From the NCBI RefSeq assembly GCF_030063475.1, contig NZ_JASIRT010000028.1:1-64000 (forward strand): a stretch of DNA of 64,000 nucleotides, in the 5' to 3' direction. Positions 27,483 to 35,850 of the stretch are shown here, in pieces. Under the pieces are notes generated by a model, which had not been told where the DNA came from, did no database searches, and saw nothing but the letters and a program-made list of their open reading frames with translations. This stretch comes from Roseomonas sp. E05. Lineage in GTDB: Bacteria; Pseudomonadota; Alphaproteobacteria; Acetobacterales; Acetobacteraceae. Each line of letters begins with the position of its first letter. Positions within the stretch are counted from its first letter, which is position 1. The position numbers and the translations under genes were made by a program.

Positions 27483-29270
27483 ATGGCCGGCCGCGTTCTG
27501 ATCGAACTCCCCTCCTTTGACAAAGGAGGCCTCCAGAAGGTCGTCCTGGATGTCGCCATCGGCCTGAAGAAGCATGGCTACGAGCCGCTGATCGTGACCT
27601 GCGGCCCGCTGGGCAGCCTGGCCCGCGAGGCGCAGGCGGCTGGCGTCGAGGTGCGCCGCCTGCCCGCCGACCGCGTCCACGAGGCCTATCCGGCGCTGAT
27701 CGAGGAATTCCGCCCGACGGTCGCCCAGGCGCATTTCTCGGATGCCGGCTATCCCTACCTGGCCGCGCGTGGCGTGCCGATCATCTGCTTCATCCACAAC
27801 GTCTATGCCTTCCTGCCGGAAGAGGCCCGCGCCGCCTTCCGCGCCGGGGACCACTACGTCTCCAAATACATCGCCGTCTCCCGCAAGGCGGCGGAGTACG
27901 CGCAGGCCAGTCTCGGCATCGCCCCCGAGAAGGTCGTGGTCGTCGCCAACGGGCTCGACTTCTCCAAATATCCGCTCGACAGGCAGGGTACCCTCACACG
28001 CGCGCAGCTCGGGATCGGCGAGGGCGACTACGTCTTCCTCAACCCCGCCTCCTACAACCTGCACAAGGGCCATTACCTGATGGCCGCGGCAATGAAGCGC
28101 GTCCTGGCCGTCCGGCAGGATGTCCGCGTGCTCTGCGTCGGCAACGAGATCTTCGCCCCCCATGTCGAGCAGCTGAAGACCTATCTGAAGCGCGAGGGCC
28201 TTGACCGGCACATCCTGATGCCCGGCTATTTCGAGGATATCGCCGACCCGATGGGGGTGAGCGATGCCTTCCTGCTTCCCTCCTTCATCGAGGGCTGGAG
28301 CATCGCCATGAACGAGGCGATGCACTACGCCAAGCCCATGATCCTCACCGACACGGGCGGTGCGGGCGAGGTCATCGAGAAGGACGACATCGGCATCCTT
28401 CTGCCGACCGAGTACCCGGATTTCCTCAGGCTGGACTCCGCCGAGCTGGACCGGCTGGCCTATGCGCCGCAGGACTATCGCTTGGCCCAGCCGCTGGCCG
28501 ATGCCATGTTGCGCTTCGCCGCCGAGCGTGATCAGTGGCGGCAGGCCGGCCTGCGCGGGCGCGCCAAGCTGCATGAGCGGCACAGCTTCGAGAGTGTCCT
28601 CACGCGCTATCGCGAGATCATGGACGAACTGGCCGCCGCGCCGCCCGCGCCAGCGCCGCCCCCGCCCGCGCCGCCCTCCCTGGCCGCCCGCGCCAGGGGC
28701 CGCCTGCGCCGCCTCATCCATGACGCGCGCTACCGCTACAAGCCGGCGCTGGCCTTCTGGCTGGGCAACCACTTCTTCATGAACTGGATGCCCTATCGCG
28801 TGCGGCACGCCTACCTGCGCCGTTTCTGCAACGTGCGGATCGGCACCGACTCCAGCATCTGCTCGGGCTGCTTCGTCACCGGCTACGGTATCCAGATCGG
28901 CTCGAACACCGTCATCAACCGCTTCTGCTACCTGGACGGCCGTGTGCCGCTCAGGATCGGCAACAACGTCAACGTCTCCCATTATACGCTGATCCAGACC
29001 CTCACCCATGATCCGCAGAACCCGGATTTCGTCTGCATCGAAGGCCCGGTGGAGATCGGCGACCATGCCTGGATCGGCGCGCGCGCGATCATCTCCCCGG
29101 GCGTGAAGATTGGCGAAGGTGCGGTGGTGGGGGCCGGCGCAGTCGTCACCCGCGACGTAGCGCCCTATGTCATCGTCGCCGGCAATCCGGCCCGCCCCAT
29201 CAGGGAGCGGACACGGGACCTGCGGTACAGAACGAAATATTTCCCTCTCTTCGACACGGACATCCAGTAA
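27483..29270 (+). CDS. GT4 glycosyltransferase fused to a left-handed beta-helix acyltransferase
   Basis: A 595-residue two-domain protein. Residues 1 to about 380 are a GT-B glycosyltransferase of the GT4 type: it opens with VLIELPSFDKGGLQKVVLD and contains the EX7E-like FIEGWSIAMNEAMHYAKPMI and DTGGAGEVIE. A Pro/Ala-rich linker (about 385-400) leads to a C-terminal hexapeptide-repeat acetyltransferase (about 450-590) with IGSNTVINRFCYLDG, IGDHAWIGARAIISPG, GAGAVVTRDVAPY and the closing AGNPARPI. The natural reading is one protein that adds a sugar and O-acylates the glycan. ATG 27483 is used; GTG 27477 is 6 bp upstream. Next gene starts within its stop (1-bp overlap). Confidence 0.88.
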   Translation: MAGRVLIELPSFDKGGLQKVVLDVAIGLKKHGYEPLIVTCGPLGSLAREAQAAGVEVRRLPADRVHEAYPALIEEFRPTVAQAHFSDAGYPYLAARGVPIICFIHNVYAFLPEEARAAFRAGDHYVSKYIAVSRKAAEYAQASLGIAPEKVVVVANGLDFSKYPLDRQGTLTRAQLGIGEGDYVFLNPASYNLHKGHYLMAAAMKRVLAVRQDVRVLCVGNEIFAPHVEQLKTYLKREGLDRHILMPGYFEDIADPMGVSDAFLLPSFIEGWSIAMNEAMHYAKPMILTDTGGAGEVIEKDDIGILLPTEYPDFLRLDSAELDRLAYAPQDYRLAQPLADAMLRFAAERDQWRQAGLRGRAKLHERHSFESVLTRYREIMDELAAAPPAPAPPPPAPPSLAARARGRLRRLIHDARYRYKPALAFWLGNHFFMNWMPYRVRHAYLRRFCNVRIGTDSSICSGCFVTGYGIQIGSNTVINRFCYLDGRVPLRIGNNVNVSHYTLIQTLTHDPQNPDFVCIEGPVEIGDHAWIGARAIISPGVKIGEGAVVGAGAVVTRDVAPYVIVAGNPARPIRERTRDLRYRTKYFPLFDTDIQ

Positions 29271-30187
29271 TGACGCAGATCTCCGTCGTCATCCCGCTCT
29301 ACAACCACGCGAGCTACATCGAGTCCGCGCTCGACAGCGTGCTGCGCCAGGCCTCGCCCGCCGACGAGATCATCGTGCTCGATGACGGCTCCTCCGACGA
29401 CGGCCTCGCCCGCGCGCAGAAGGTCCTGGCGGGGCGGCCGAACGCACGCGCGCTGGGCCATGAGAATATCGGCGCCCACGCCACCATCAACAAGCTGGTC
29501 GGGATGGCGGGTGGCGACTACGTCGCCGTGCTCAACTCGGACGACCTGTTCGCGCCCGGCAAGCTCGCCCGCTGCCGCGCGCTCGCGGCGGCCGATCCGG
29601 CGGTCGATCTGATCGTCGGTGAAGCCCAGATCATCGACGACAAGGGCAAGCTGCAGGAGACCGGCGTCGCCGCCGACTGGATGCGCCGGGCGCTCGCCTT
29701 CCGTGATGCGCATGGCCTGCCGCAACTGTCGTTGCTGCACGAGAACTGGGTCGCCACCACCTCCAACATGGTGTTCTCCCGCGCGTTCTGGCGAACCGTG
29801 GGCGGCTTCCGCGACCTGCGCTACTGCCACGACCTCGACTTCCTGATGACCTGCTTCAGCCGCGGACGCGTCGCGATCGATCGCGGCATCACGCACATCC
29901 AATACCGCGTGCATCCGCGCAACACGATCGGCGAGAGCCTCGACAAGATCCGCCTGGAGATCGCCGCCGTCTGGGCCAATGCACTGTTCGAGGCCGGCCC
30001 GCGGATCCTCGGGGGGATGCAGCCCGACGGTGTCGGGCCGTTCGTCACAGCACTCGAAAGCAAGGGCCTCAGCACCCTCGTCAGCCTGCTGCAGTGCGCC
30101 CGCGCCGGCCTGCCTTCCGCGCCGGCCTTCTACGACGCGACGTTGCGCAGCGCGGCGACGCGCGCCTTCCTGAGCCACCTGAGGTAA
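29270..30187 (+). CDS. Family 2 glycosyltransferase
   Basis: A 305-residue GT-A transferase that should add a sugar from a nucleotide donor at the cytoplasmic face. The family opening SVVIPLYNHASYIESALDSV, the donor-binding IIVLDDGSSDDG and the metal-binding region VLNSDDLF (about residues 88-95) are clear; RDLRYCHDLDFLMTCFSRG supplies the ED-like acceptor/base region. It overlaps the preceding stop by one base (TAATG), so it is coupled to the fusion gene. Confidence 0.9.
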   Translation: MTQISVVIPLYNHASYIESALDSVLRQASPADEIIVLDDGSSDDGLARAQKVLAGRPNARALGHENIGAHATINKLVGMAGGDYVAVLNSDDLFAPGKLARCRALAAADPAVDLIVGEAQIIDDKGKLQETGVAADWMRRALAFRDAHGLPQLSLLHENWVATTSNMVFSRAFWRTVGGFRDLRYCHDLDFLMTCFSRGRVAIDRGITHIQYRVHPRNTIGESLDKIRLEIAAVWANALFEAGPRILGGMQPDGVGPFVTALESKGLSTLVSLLQCARAGLPSAPAFYDATLRSAATRAFLSHLR

Positions 30188-30191
30188 GGAA

Positions 30192-32672
30192 ATGGCGGAC
30201 GTGACTTCCTCCCCTCGGTTCTCTGAAGAGCTGGCCTTTCCCGAGCCGTCCGAGCAGCTCCCCTTCACCGGCGAGCGCTACACCTCGGATATCTCCGGCC
30301 CCATCCGGCATCAGCATCATCACCGCTACCTCTTCGCCGCGCGCTTCTGCGCCGGCCGCGACGTGCTCGACGTCGCCTGCGGCGAAGGCTATGGCTCCGC
30401 CCTGCTCGGAACGGTCGCCCGCAGCGTGCGGGGTGTCGATCTCGATCCCGGGACGGTTGCCTTTGCCGAGCGCAACTATGGCGCGGACCATGTCTCCTTC
30501 CGGCAAGGTGACGCCGCCCGCCTCGTCGAGCAGAACGCGTTCGACGTTGTCGTCAGCTTTGAAACGATCGAGCACCTCGTCGATCACGACGGCTTCCTCC
30601 AGGGCATACGCCGCGCGCTGCGTCCAGGTGGCCTGCTGATCATCTCCTCGCCTGACAGGACGATCTACACGGAGGCGGACGGTCATGAGAACGAGTTCCA
30701 TCTGCGCGAACTCGACCGCGCCGAGTTCAAGGATCTGATCGGCGGCCGCTTCGCCCAGGTCACGATCCTCGAGCAGGATTCCCTCGTCGGCTCGCTGATC
30801 GGGCCGGAAGGAGGGGCGCCTGCTCCGCTTGAGCTCCTCGCCTCCACGGACGGCCGCACCTATCGCCAGGCCCTGGGCAATCCGAAAGCCCACTATCTCA
30901 TCGCCCTCGCCTCCGACGCACCCCTGCCTCCCGTTTCCGCCAGCGCGCTCGACGACGGCTCCTGGCTTGCGCAGACGGAAAAGCACGCCGTCGCGCTTGG
31001 GCGCGAGGTCATGGTGCGGGACACCGAGATCGAGCGGCTGAACGGGGAGTTGCAGAGCGGCGCCCAGGATCGTGCGCGCATTGCGGGGGAACTCGCCCAG
31101 GCGCGCGCCGCCATCGCGGACCTCCAGCGCGAAACCCAGCAGATGCAGGCGCTGATCAGCGAGCGCGCCCGCCTGCAGGGGGAACTCGCCCAGGCGCGTG
31201 CCGCCATCGCGGATCTCCAGCGCGAAACCCAGCAGATGCAGGCGCTGATCAGCGAGCGCGCCCGCCTGCAGGGGGAACTCGCCCAGGCGCGGACCGCCAT
31301 CGCGGACCTCCAGCGCGAAACCCAGCAGATGCAGGCGCTGATCGACGAGCGCGCCCGGCAGATCGAGGAGATTCGCGCCTCGACCTCCTGGCGCCTCACC
31401 AAGCCCGTTCGGAAGGTCGGCTCGGCGACCGCGGGCCTGCGGCGCCGCCTGCGCGCCGCCTTGATCCCGGCTGCCGCACCACCGGTCCGCCGCTCAAACG
31501 AACGGCCACGCGTCCTCTTCATCGACTGGATGGTGCCGACACCCGATCAGGACTCCGGCTCGCTTGATCTGTGGAACCAGCTCTGCCTCTTCCAGGCAAT
31601 GGGCTACGATACCGCCTTCATGCCGGTGATGGAGCGCCCGAGCGATGCACCCTACGCTGACGCACTCCGCAAGGCGGGTGTGCAGTATCTTGTCGGCGAG
31701 GCCGGCACCTCGCCCGAGCAACTGCTCCAAGAGACGGCGAACGACTTCGACCTGATCCTGCTGAACCGCATCCATGTCGCGGGGCGCCTGCTGGCGCATG
31801 TCCGGCGCTGCGCCCCGAACGCGCGCGTCGTCTTCAACACCGTCGATCTCCACTTCCTGCGCGAGGAGCGGGAAGCGGCCCTCGAAGGCTCCCTGGAGAA
31901 GGCGCAGACTGCCTTGCAGCGCCGTCACGACGAGTTGCGCTGCATGGCCGAGGCCGATGCCACGATCGTGCTCAGCGACGAGGAGGGGCGGCTGCTCTCG
32001 GAGCTTCTGCCGGGGTCGGCGGTCCATGTCATCCCCTTCGCCCGCGGCCTGTCGAGCGACGGTCCCGGCTTCGAGGAGCGGAGGGGCGTCCTGTTCGTCG
32101 GCGGCTTTCTGCATGCGCCCAATATCGACGCCGCCGAGTGGCTGGTCGGCGCGATCTGGCCGAAGGTGCGGCGCGTCCTGCCGGGCGCCAGGCTGGAGAT
32201 TGTCGGCAGCAACGCGCCGCCGAAGGTCCGGCAACTCGATGATCCCGGCGCGGGCGTCGCCATGCGAGGGTTCGTGCAGGATCTGCATCCCCTCCTCTCC
32301 CGGGCCCGGCTGACGGTTGCCCCGCTGCGCTTCGGAGCAGGCATCAAGGGCAAGGTCGCCATGAGCCTGGCGGCCGGCGTCCCCTGCGTGGCAACGCCGA
32401 TCGCCTCGGAGGGAATGGGGCTCGCCGACGGGCAGAACATCCTGCTGGGGCGCGACGCCGACGAGATCGCCGCGGCGATCGTGCGGGCGCATGAGGATGC
32501 GGCGCTTTGGGCACGTCTCTCCAGCGGCGGGCGCGCGGTGATGCGCGACCGCTACTCGCTGGAGCGGGTTGGCGGGCTTTTCATCGCCCTGGTAAGGTCG
32601 CTGGGGATTGCCGTCCCGGCCAGGGCAGAGGAGAAGATCGCCGGCCTCCGCCCGCGTGAATGGAGCCTCTGA
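30192..32672 (+). CDS. Methyltransferase-coiled coil-GT4 glycosyltransferase fusion
   Basis: An 826-residue protein with three parts. Residues 30-225 are a SAM methyltransferase (DVLDVACGEGYGSALLG; VVSFETIEHLVDHDGFL). Residues about 265-400 are a coiled coil built from a 31-residue unit repeated three times (GELAQARAAIADLQRET and onward). Residues about 430-815 are a GT4-type glycosyltransferase (LFVGGFLHAPNIDAAEWL, then PLRFGAGIKGKVAMSLAAG and CVATPIASEGM). The coiled coil probably spaces or oligomerises the catalytic heads; in O-antigen systems methyl caps and a coiled-coil ruler set chain length. ATG 30192 has an AGGAA site. It starts 4 bp after the previous stop. Confidence 0.85.
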   Translation: MADVTSSPRFSEELAFPEPSEQLPFTGERYTSDISGPIRHQHHHRYLFAARFCAGRDVLDVACGEGYGSALLGTVARSVRGVDLDPGTVAFAERNYGADHVSFRQGDAARLVEQNAFDVVVSFETIEHLVDHDGFLQGIRRALRPGGLLIISSPDRTIYTEADGHENEFHLRELDRAEFKDLIGGRFAQVTILEQDSLVGSLIGPEGGAPAPLELLASTDGRTYRQALGNPKAHYLIALASDAPLPPVSASALDDGSWLAQTEKHAVALGREVMVRDTEIERLNGELQSGAQDRARIAGELAQARAAIADLQRETQQMQALISERARLQGELAQARAAIADLQRETQQMQALISERARLQGELAQARTAIADLQRETQQMQALIDERARQIEEIRASTSWRLTKPVRKVGSATAGLRRRLRAALIPAAAPPVRRSNERPRVLFIDWMVPTPDQDSGSLDLWNQLCLFQAMGYDTAFMPVMERPSDAPYADALRKAGVQYLVGEAGTSPEQLLQETANDFDLILLNRIHVAGRLLAHVRRCAPNARVVFNTVDLHFLREEREAALEGSLEKAQTALQRRHDELRCMAEADATIVLSDEEGRLLSELLPGSAVHVIPFARGLSSDGPGFEERRGVLFVGGFLHAPNIDAAEWLVGAIWPKVRRVLPGARLEIVGSNAPPKVRQLDDPGAGVAMRGFVQDLHPLLSRARLTVAPLRFGAGIKGKVAMSLAAGVPCVATPIASEGMGLADGQNILLGRDADEIAAAIVRAHEDAALWARLSSGGRAVMRDRYSLERVGGLFIALVRSLGIAVPARAEEKIAGLRPREWSL
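31086..31364 (+). repeat. Three 93-bp in-frame tandem repeats
   Basis: Units at 31086-31178, 31179-31271 and 31272-31364 are nearly identical at the DNA level; the third departs at its end (DERARQ in place of SERARLQ). Each encodes 31 residues of a heptad-rich coiled coil. The near identity suggests recent unit duplication or homogenisation, and a unit-number change would lengthen the coiled coil without breaking the frame. Confidence 0.92.
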
Positions 32673-32720
32673 GCGCACCCTTCCGTGCGCGCAGGCGCTG
32701 CGGGCGCCTCGGAGGAGGCC

Positions 32721-33629
32721 TCAGACCAGGCCCGCCGGCGCGGGCCCCATCCGGCCCCGGACGCCGTCGCGCAGGCCCGCACGGACCGGCCGCAACGAGC
32801 TTGGCGCCCCTCGGAGCGCGAGAAGGCCGATCTGCACCGCGAGGCTCATGAAGGAACGTGCCCGCCAGAGCGCCGGCACATAAGGCAGCCGGGCCGTCGC
32901 CACGAGGTTGCGCGTGTAATAGTAGTTGCGCACCGGAGCGTGGCGCAGGATCTGGGGCGTCGCCGCCTCCTCGGGCGAGGCCGCCTCCCCCCAGCGATGA
33001 AGCATCGTGAGGTCAGTTGCCACATAGGAGCCCCAGCCCCGGTCCCAGGCCCTGAAGCCCCATTCGATGTCGATCCCCGCAATGAAGAAATCCTCGCGGA
33101 AGGGGCCGATCTCGGCATAGGCAGCAAGGCTCGTCAGCGAGCCCGAGGTGGGGGCGAAGTCGACGGCGGCGAGTTCATCCGCCTGCGCCCGCCCGCGCCA
33201 GGCATAGCGGATCGGGCGGTAGTTCCCTTCGTCCGGCGGCAGGAGGCGGGGCGCGACGACGGCCGCGGGCCTGCCCGCGCTCGCCAGCGCATCGGCGCGG
33301 GCCGTCAGGGCTTCGATCAGGCCCGGCGGCGGCTCGCTGTCCTGGTCGAGGAGGAGGACATGGTCGAAACCCTCCTCCGCGGCTGCCCGGGTAGCGGCAT
33401 TCAGGCCCGCGGCGAGTCCCAGATTGGCCTGGTTCTCAATCAACCGCAGGTCGAGCCCTGTCAGCACCGCACGCGCGGCGGGCGCGAGAGGGCCGTTGGC
33501 GACGGCGATCAGGCGGTGCCTGCGGAGCCCAGCAGCCAGGCGGCCAAGGATCTCAGGATCCGGTAGATGCAGAACGACTGCCGCACAAGAGCGTGAGGCG
33601 CCGCCGTTCATGCCGCGATGCTTCAACAT
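32721..33629 (-). CDS. Family 2 glycosyltransferase, rhamnosyltransferase-like
   Basis: A 302-residue GT-A glycosyltransferase. Visible are the second-strand NQANLGLAAGLNAA, the donor/metal motif LLLDQDSEPPPGLIEAL (DQD in place of DXD, common in WbbL/RfbF rhamnosyltransferases), FIAGIDIEWGFRAWDRGW (acceptor/base region) and the C-terminal YYYTRNLVATARLPY typical of that group. ATG 33629 with a GAGAAAGG site is preferred; a GTG at 33644 and an ATG at 33611 are alternatives. It runs against the preceding plus-strand genes and ends 48 bp from the fusion gene's stop. Confidence 0.86.
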   Translation of the reverse strand: MLKHRGMNGGASRSCAAVVLHLPDPEILGRLAAGLRRHRLIAVANGPLAPAARAVLTGLDLRLIENQANLGLAAGLNAATRAAAEEGFDHVLLLDQDSEPPPGLIEALTARADALASAGRPAAVVAPRLLPPDEGNYRPIRYAWRGRAQADELAAVDFAPTSGSLTSLAAYAEIGPFREDFFIAGIDIEWGFRAWDRGWGSYVATDLTMLHRWGEAASPEEAATPQILRHAPVRNYYYTRNLVATARLPYVPALWRARSFMSLAVQIGLLALRGAPSSLRPVRAGLRDGVRGRMGPAPAGLV

Positions 33630-33833
33630 TCGCGCCTTTCTCACCCAGCAAGCCCGCAGGCCTTACTCCAGCGCCGAGCGGTGAGCAATGTTAACCTGTT
33701 CGCGTCACTGCCATGTCAAGGCCATCCGGCAGCAGATATATACGCCGCCCAAGGATTATTATCCCGCTCACGATTCTGTTCCGTCAGGCATCCGGCACGA
33801 TGCCGGGCGATGGCGGCCGCAGGTCCTGCCGGC

Positions 33834-34664
33834 TTACGCGCGCTTCCAGGTTCCCTCGGCCCGCACCAGCGACATCTGATACTCATAGCGGTCGCTGCGG
33901 TAGAGCGATGTCACATGCTCGACGGGCCGGCCGCTCTGATCATAGACGGTCCGCGTGACGCGGAAGAGGGCCGCACCAGCCTCCACCCCCAGCAGCCTGG
34001 CCTCGCGTCCCAGCGCCAGGCAGGCGGTGAAGCTCTGCTCCGCCCGCGCCACCTGCACGCCGAGACGCCGGAACAGCGCCTGCAGCGACAGCGCCTCCAT
34101 GTCCGCGCGCTCGTAGCAGCGGCCGAGATCGGCGGGCACGAAGGTCTCGATGAGGCTCAGCGGCTCGCCGTCGTCCAGCCGCATCCGCAGGACATGCTGA
34201 ACCTGCTCGCCCTGCGGCACCTCCAGCGCGGCGGCAATTGCCGGCGAGGCGGGGACATACTCGAACTCGATCACCCGCACGGCGGTGCGCTCGCCCAGGA
34301 CCAGCAGGTTCTGCAGAAGGTCCTCGATGGCACCCCGCTGGCGCGTGCTCTGGAAGTTGACGGTGGGTGGGCGGCCACGCTGCCGCTCGGCCAGCCCCAT
34401 TCCCACGAGTTCCGCCACCGCGCGCCGGGCGGTGATGCGCGAGACGCCGAACCAGGCGACGATCTCGGCCTCGCTCGGCAGCCGCTCGCCGTGCCGGAGC
34501 TGCTTGCCCTGGATCCGCTCGCGAATCACCAGACAGACCTGCAGGAAACGCGGGCTGGCCGAACCGGGATCGATCCGCGCGCCGGCGAACAGCGCCGCGA
34601 GTCGCGCATCCTCGTCCTGCGAGGCCGCGGCGGAGAGGCTGCGGCGGCTCACCTCTCCCTCCAT
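33834..34664 (-). CDS. GntR-family regulator with UTRA domain
   Basis: A 276-residue HutC/FarR-type regulator. The winged helix covers about residues 40-105 (GERLPSEAEIVAWFGVSRITARRAVAEL), followed by a UTRA effector-binding domain (about 120-265; EYVPASPAIAAALEVPQGEQV, LSLIETFVPADLGRCY, VTRTVYDQSGRPVEHVTSLYRSDRYEY). It starts 12 bp after the lyase stop, so it is the second gene of a minus-strand two-gene operon and should also control the divergent TTT operon. Two matching 22-bp dyads in the intervening region are its likely sites. Confidence 0.92.
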   Translation of the reverse strand: MEGEVSRRSLSAAASQDEDARLAALFAGARIDPGSASPRFLQVCLVIRERIQGKQLRHGERLPSEAEIVAWFGVSRITARRAVAELVGMGLAERQRGRPPTVNFQSTRQRGAIEDLLQNLLVLGERTAVRVIEFEYVPASPAIAAALEVPQGEQVQHVLRMRLDDGEPLSLIETFVPADLGRCYERADMEALSLQALFRRLGVQVARAEQSFTACLALGREARLLGVEAGAALFRVTRTVYDQSGRPVEHVTSLYRSDRYEYQMSLVRAEGTWKRA

Positions 34665-34676
34665 GCTGCGCGCCGG

Positions 34677-35639
34677 TCAGTCGGCGGCTTGCGGCTGGTG
34701 CCCCAGGGCATTCTCGTACTTCGTCATGGCTTCGGCGGGGAGATAGCATGCCTCCAGCGCGCGCACCCGGCCAAATCCGGCGAAGTCGTGCAGGTTGCCG
34801 AGCGGGTGCTTCGCCAGGCGCTCGTCCAGCGCCCGCTGCGCGGCCGTGCCCTGCTCGCGCAGCGCCACCGCCGCGTCATGCACGGCCATGACCGTGGCGC
34901 GCAGCGTGAAGCTCGGCAGGATGCACACGGCGATGCCGAGGGAGGCCATCTCCGCCTCGGTCAGCCGCGGCGAGATGCCGGTCATGTTATAGAACACCGG
35001 CCCCTTCACGCGCGCGCACACCGCCTCGACCTCCGCAAGGCTGGCCGGCCCCTCGACGAAGGCGAGGTCGGCGCCGGCATCGAGATAGGCATTGGCGCGG
35101 TCGATCGCCTCGTCGAGCGAGCCGTCATGCGCGCCACGCGCGTCGGTGCGGGCGATGATGACGAAGTCGGGGTCCAGCTTCGCGCGGGCATCGGCGGCGG
35201 CGGCGATCTTGCGGGCGGCCTCGGCGCGCGGGATCACCTCGCGCCCGGCGACATGGCCGCAGCGCTTCGGCGCCACCTGATCCTCCAGATGGATGCCGGC
35301 CGCGCCGGCGCGGATGAACTCCTCCACCGTGCGGATGACGTTCAGCGCGTTGCCGTGGCCGGTATCGGCGTCGGCGATCAGCGGCAAGCCGGTGGCGGCG
35401 GCAATGAACTTCGCGTTGAGCGCCATCTCGGTCAGCGTCGCCAGCCCGGCATCGGGGAGGCCGAGCATCGCCAGCGAGGTGCCGTAGCCCGTCATGTAGA
35501 GGGCCGGGAAGCCGGCGCCTTCGAGGATCCGTGCGGAGAGCGCATTGTAGCAGCCCGGCACCACGAGCGGCCCCGGCTGGGCCAGCAGTTCGCGCAGGCG
35601 GCTGGTGGGAGGCTTGGACTGGCCGAGGCCGAGGCGCAT
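34677..35639 (-). CDS. Isocitrate lyase/PEP mutase-superfamily C-C lyase
   Basis: A 320-residue TIM-barrel lyase of the isocitrate lyase/PEP mutase family, the group of 2-methylisocitrate lyase, 2,3-dimethylmalate lyase and oxaloacetate hydrolase. The metal site DADTGHGN (about residues 90-97), the EDQVAPKRCGH loop with the general-acid cysteine in KRCGH, and IIARTDARG are all present. PEP mutases lack the KRCGH loop, so C-C bond cleavage is likely. Adjacent LeuCD-type dehydratase and TTT importer genes suggest it splits a branched malate or isocitrate analogue to pyruvate or glyoxylate plus an acid. It is divergent from the importer operon. Confidence 0.9.
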   Translation of the reverse strand: MRLGLGQSKPPTSRLRELLAQPGPLVVPGCYNALSARILEGAGFPALYMTGYGTSLAMLGLPDAGLATLTEMALNAKFIAAATGLPLIADADTGHGNALNVIRTVEEFIRAGAAGIHLEDQVAPKRCGHVAGREVIPRAEAARKIAAAADARAKLDPDFVIIARTDARGAHDGSLDEAIDRANAYLDAGADLAFVEGPASLAEVEAVCARVKGPVFYNMTGISPRLTEAEMASLGIAVCILPSFTLRATVMAVHDAAVALREQGTAAQRALDERLAKHPLGNLHDFAGFGRVRALEACYLPAEAMTKYENALGHQPQAAD

Positions 35640-35657
35640 GGCGGATCCCCTTCTCTG

Positions 35658-35679
35658 CTTGTCATGTCAGCATAACAGG
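35658..35679. promoter_or_regulatory. Candidate GntR operator A
   Basis: Half-sites CTTGTCATG and CATAACAGG around a TCAG spacer, 7 of 9 pairs matching, sit 18 nt upstream of the lyase start. The arm sequence and 4-nt spacer are the same as in site B (35755-35776), giving the shared form CTTGNCATG-N4-CATGNCAAG. A site this near the start codon fits repression by the neighbouring GntR-UTRA protein. Confidence 0.5.
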
Positions 35680-35754
35680 ATGTTCCCGCACAGCGGAAGC
35701 CCGCAGCGCTCCCCCAGCATTCATAGCCCTTCACGGATCACCACTCCGTCCATG

Positions 35755-35776
35755 CTTGACATGTATTCATGGCAAG
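35755..35776. promoter_or_regulatory. Candidate GntR operator B
   Basis: Half-sites CTTGACATG and CATGGCAAG around a TATT spacer, 8 of 9 pairs matching, lie 74 bp upstream of the Bug gene start. The left arm contains a TTGACA -35-like hexamer, so binding here could block RNA polymerase on the importer operon. Together with site A it places one operator before each divergent transcript. Confidence 0.55.
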
Positions 35777-35850
35777 TACGAAGCTGCCCGGCGTCGAAAC
35801 GAAGCGACCGCCCGGCCATGCACCGGAGCGGCCAGAAAGGAGGAAGAGCG

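Noticed and set aside
31086-31364. Possible CRISPR-like repeats
   Set aside because: The 93-bp units are contiguous without spacers, lie inside a gene and keep the frame, so they are protein repeats.
35605-35850. N-terminal extension of the Bug receptor at 35851
   Set aside because: A strong ribosome binding site and a signal peptide begin at 35851; the extension spans both candidate operators.
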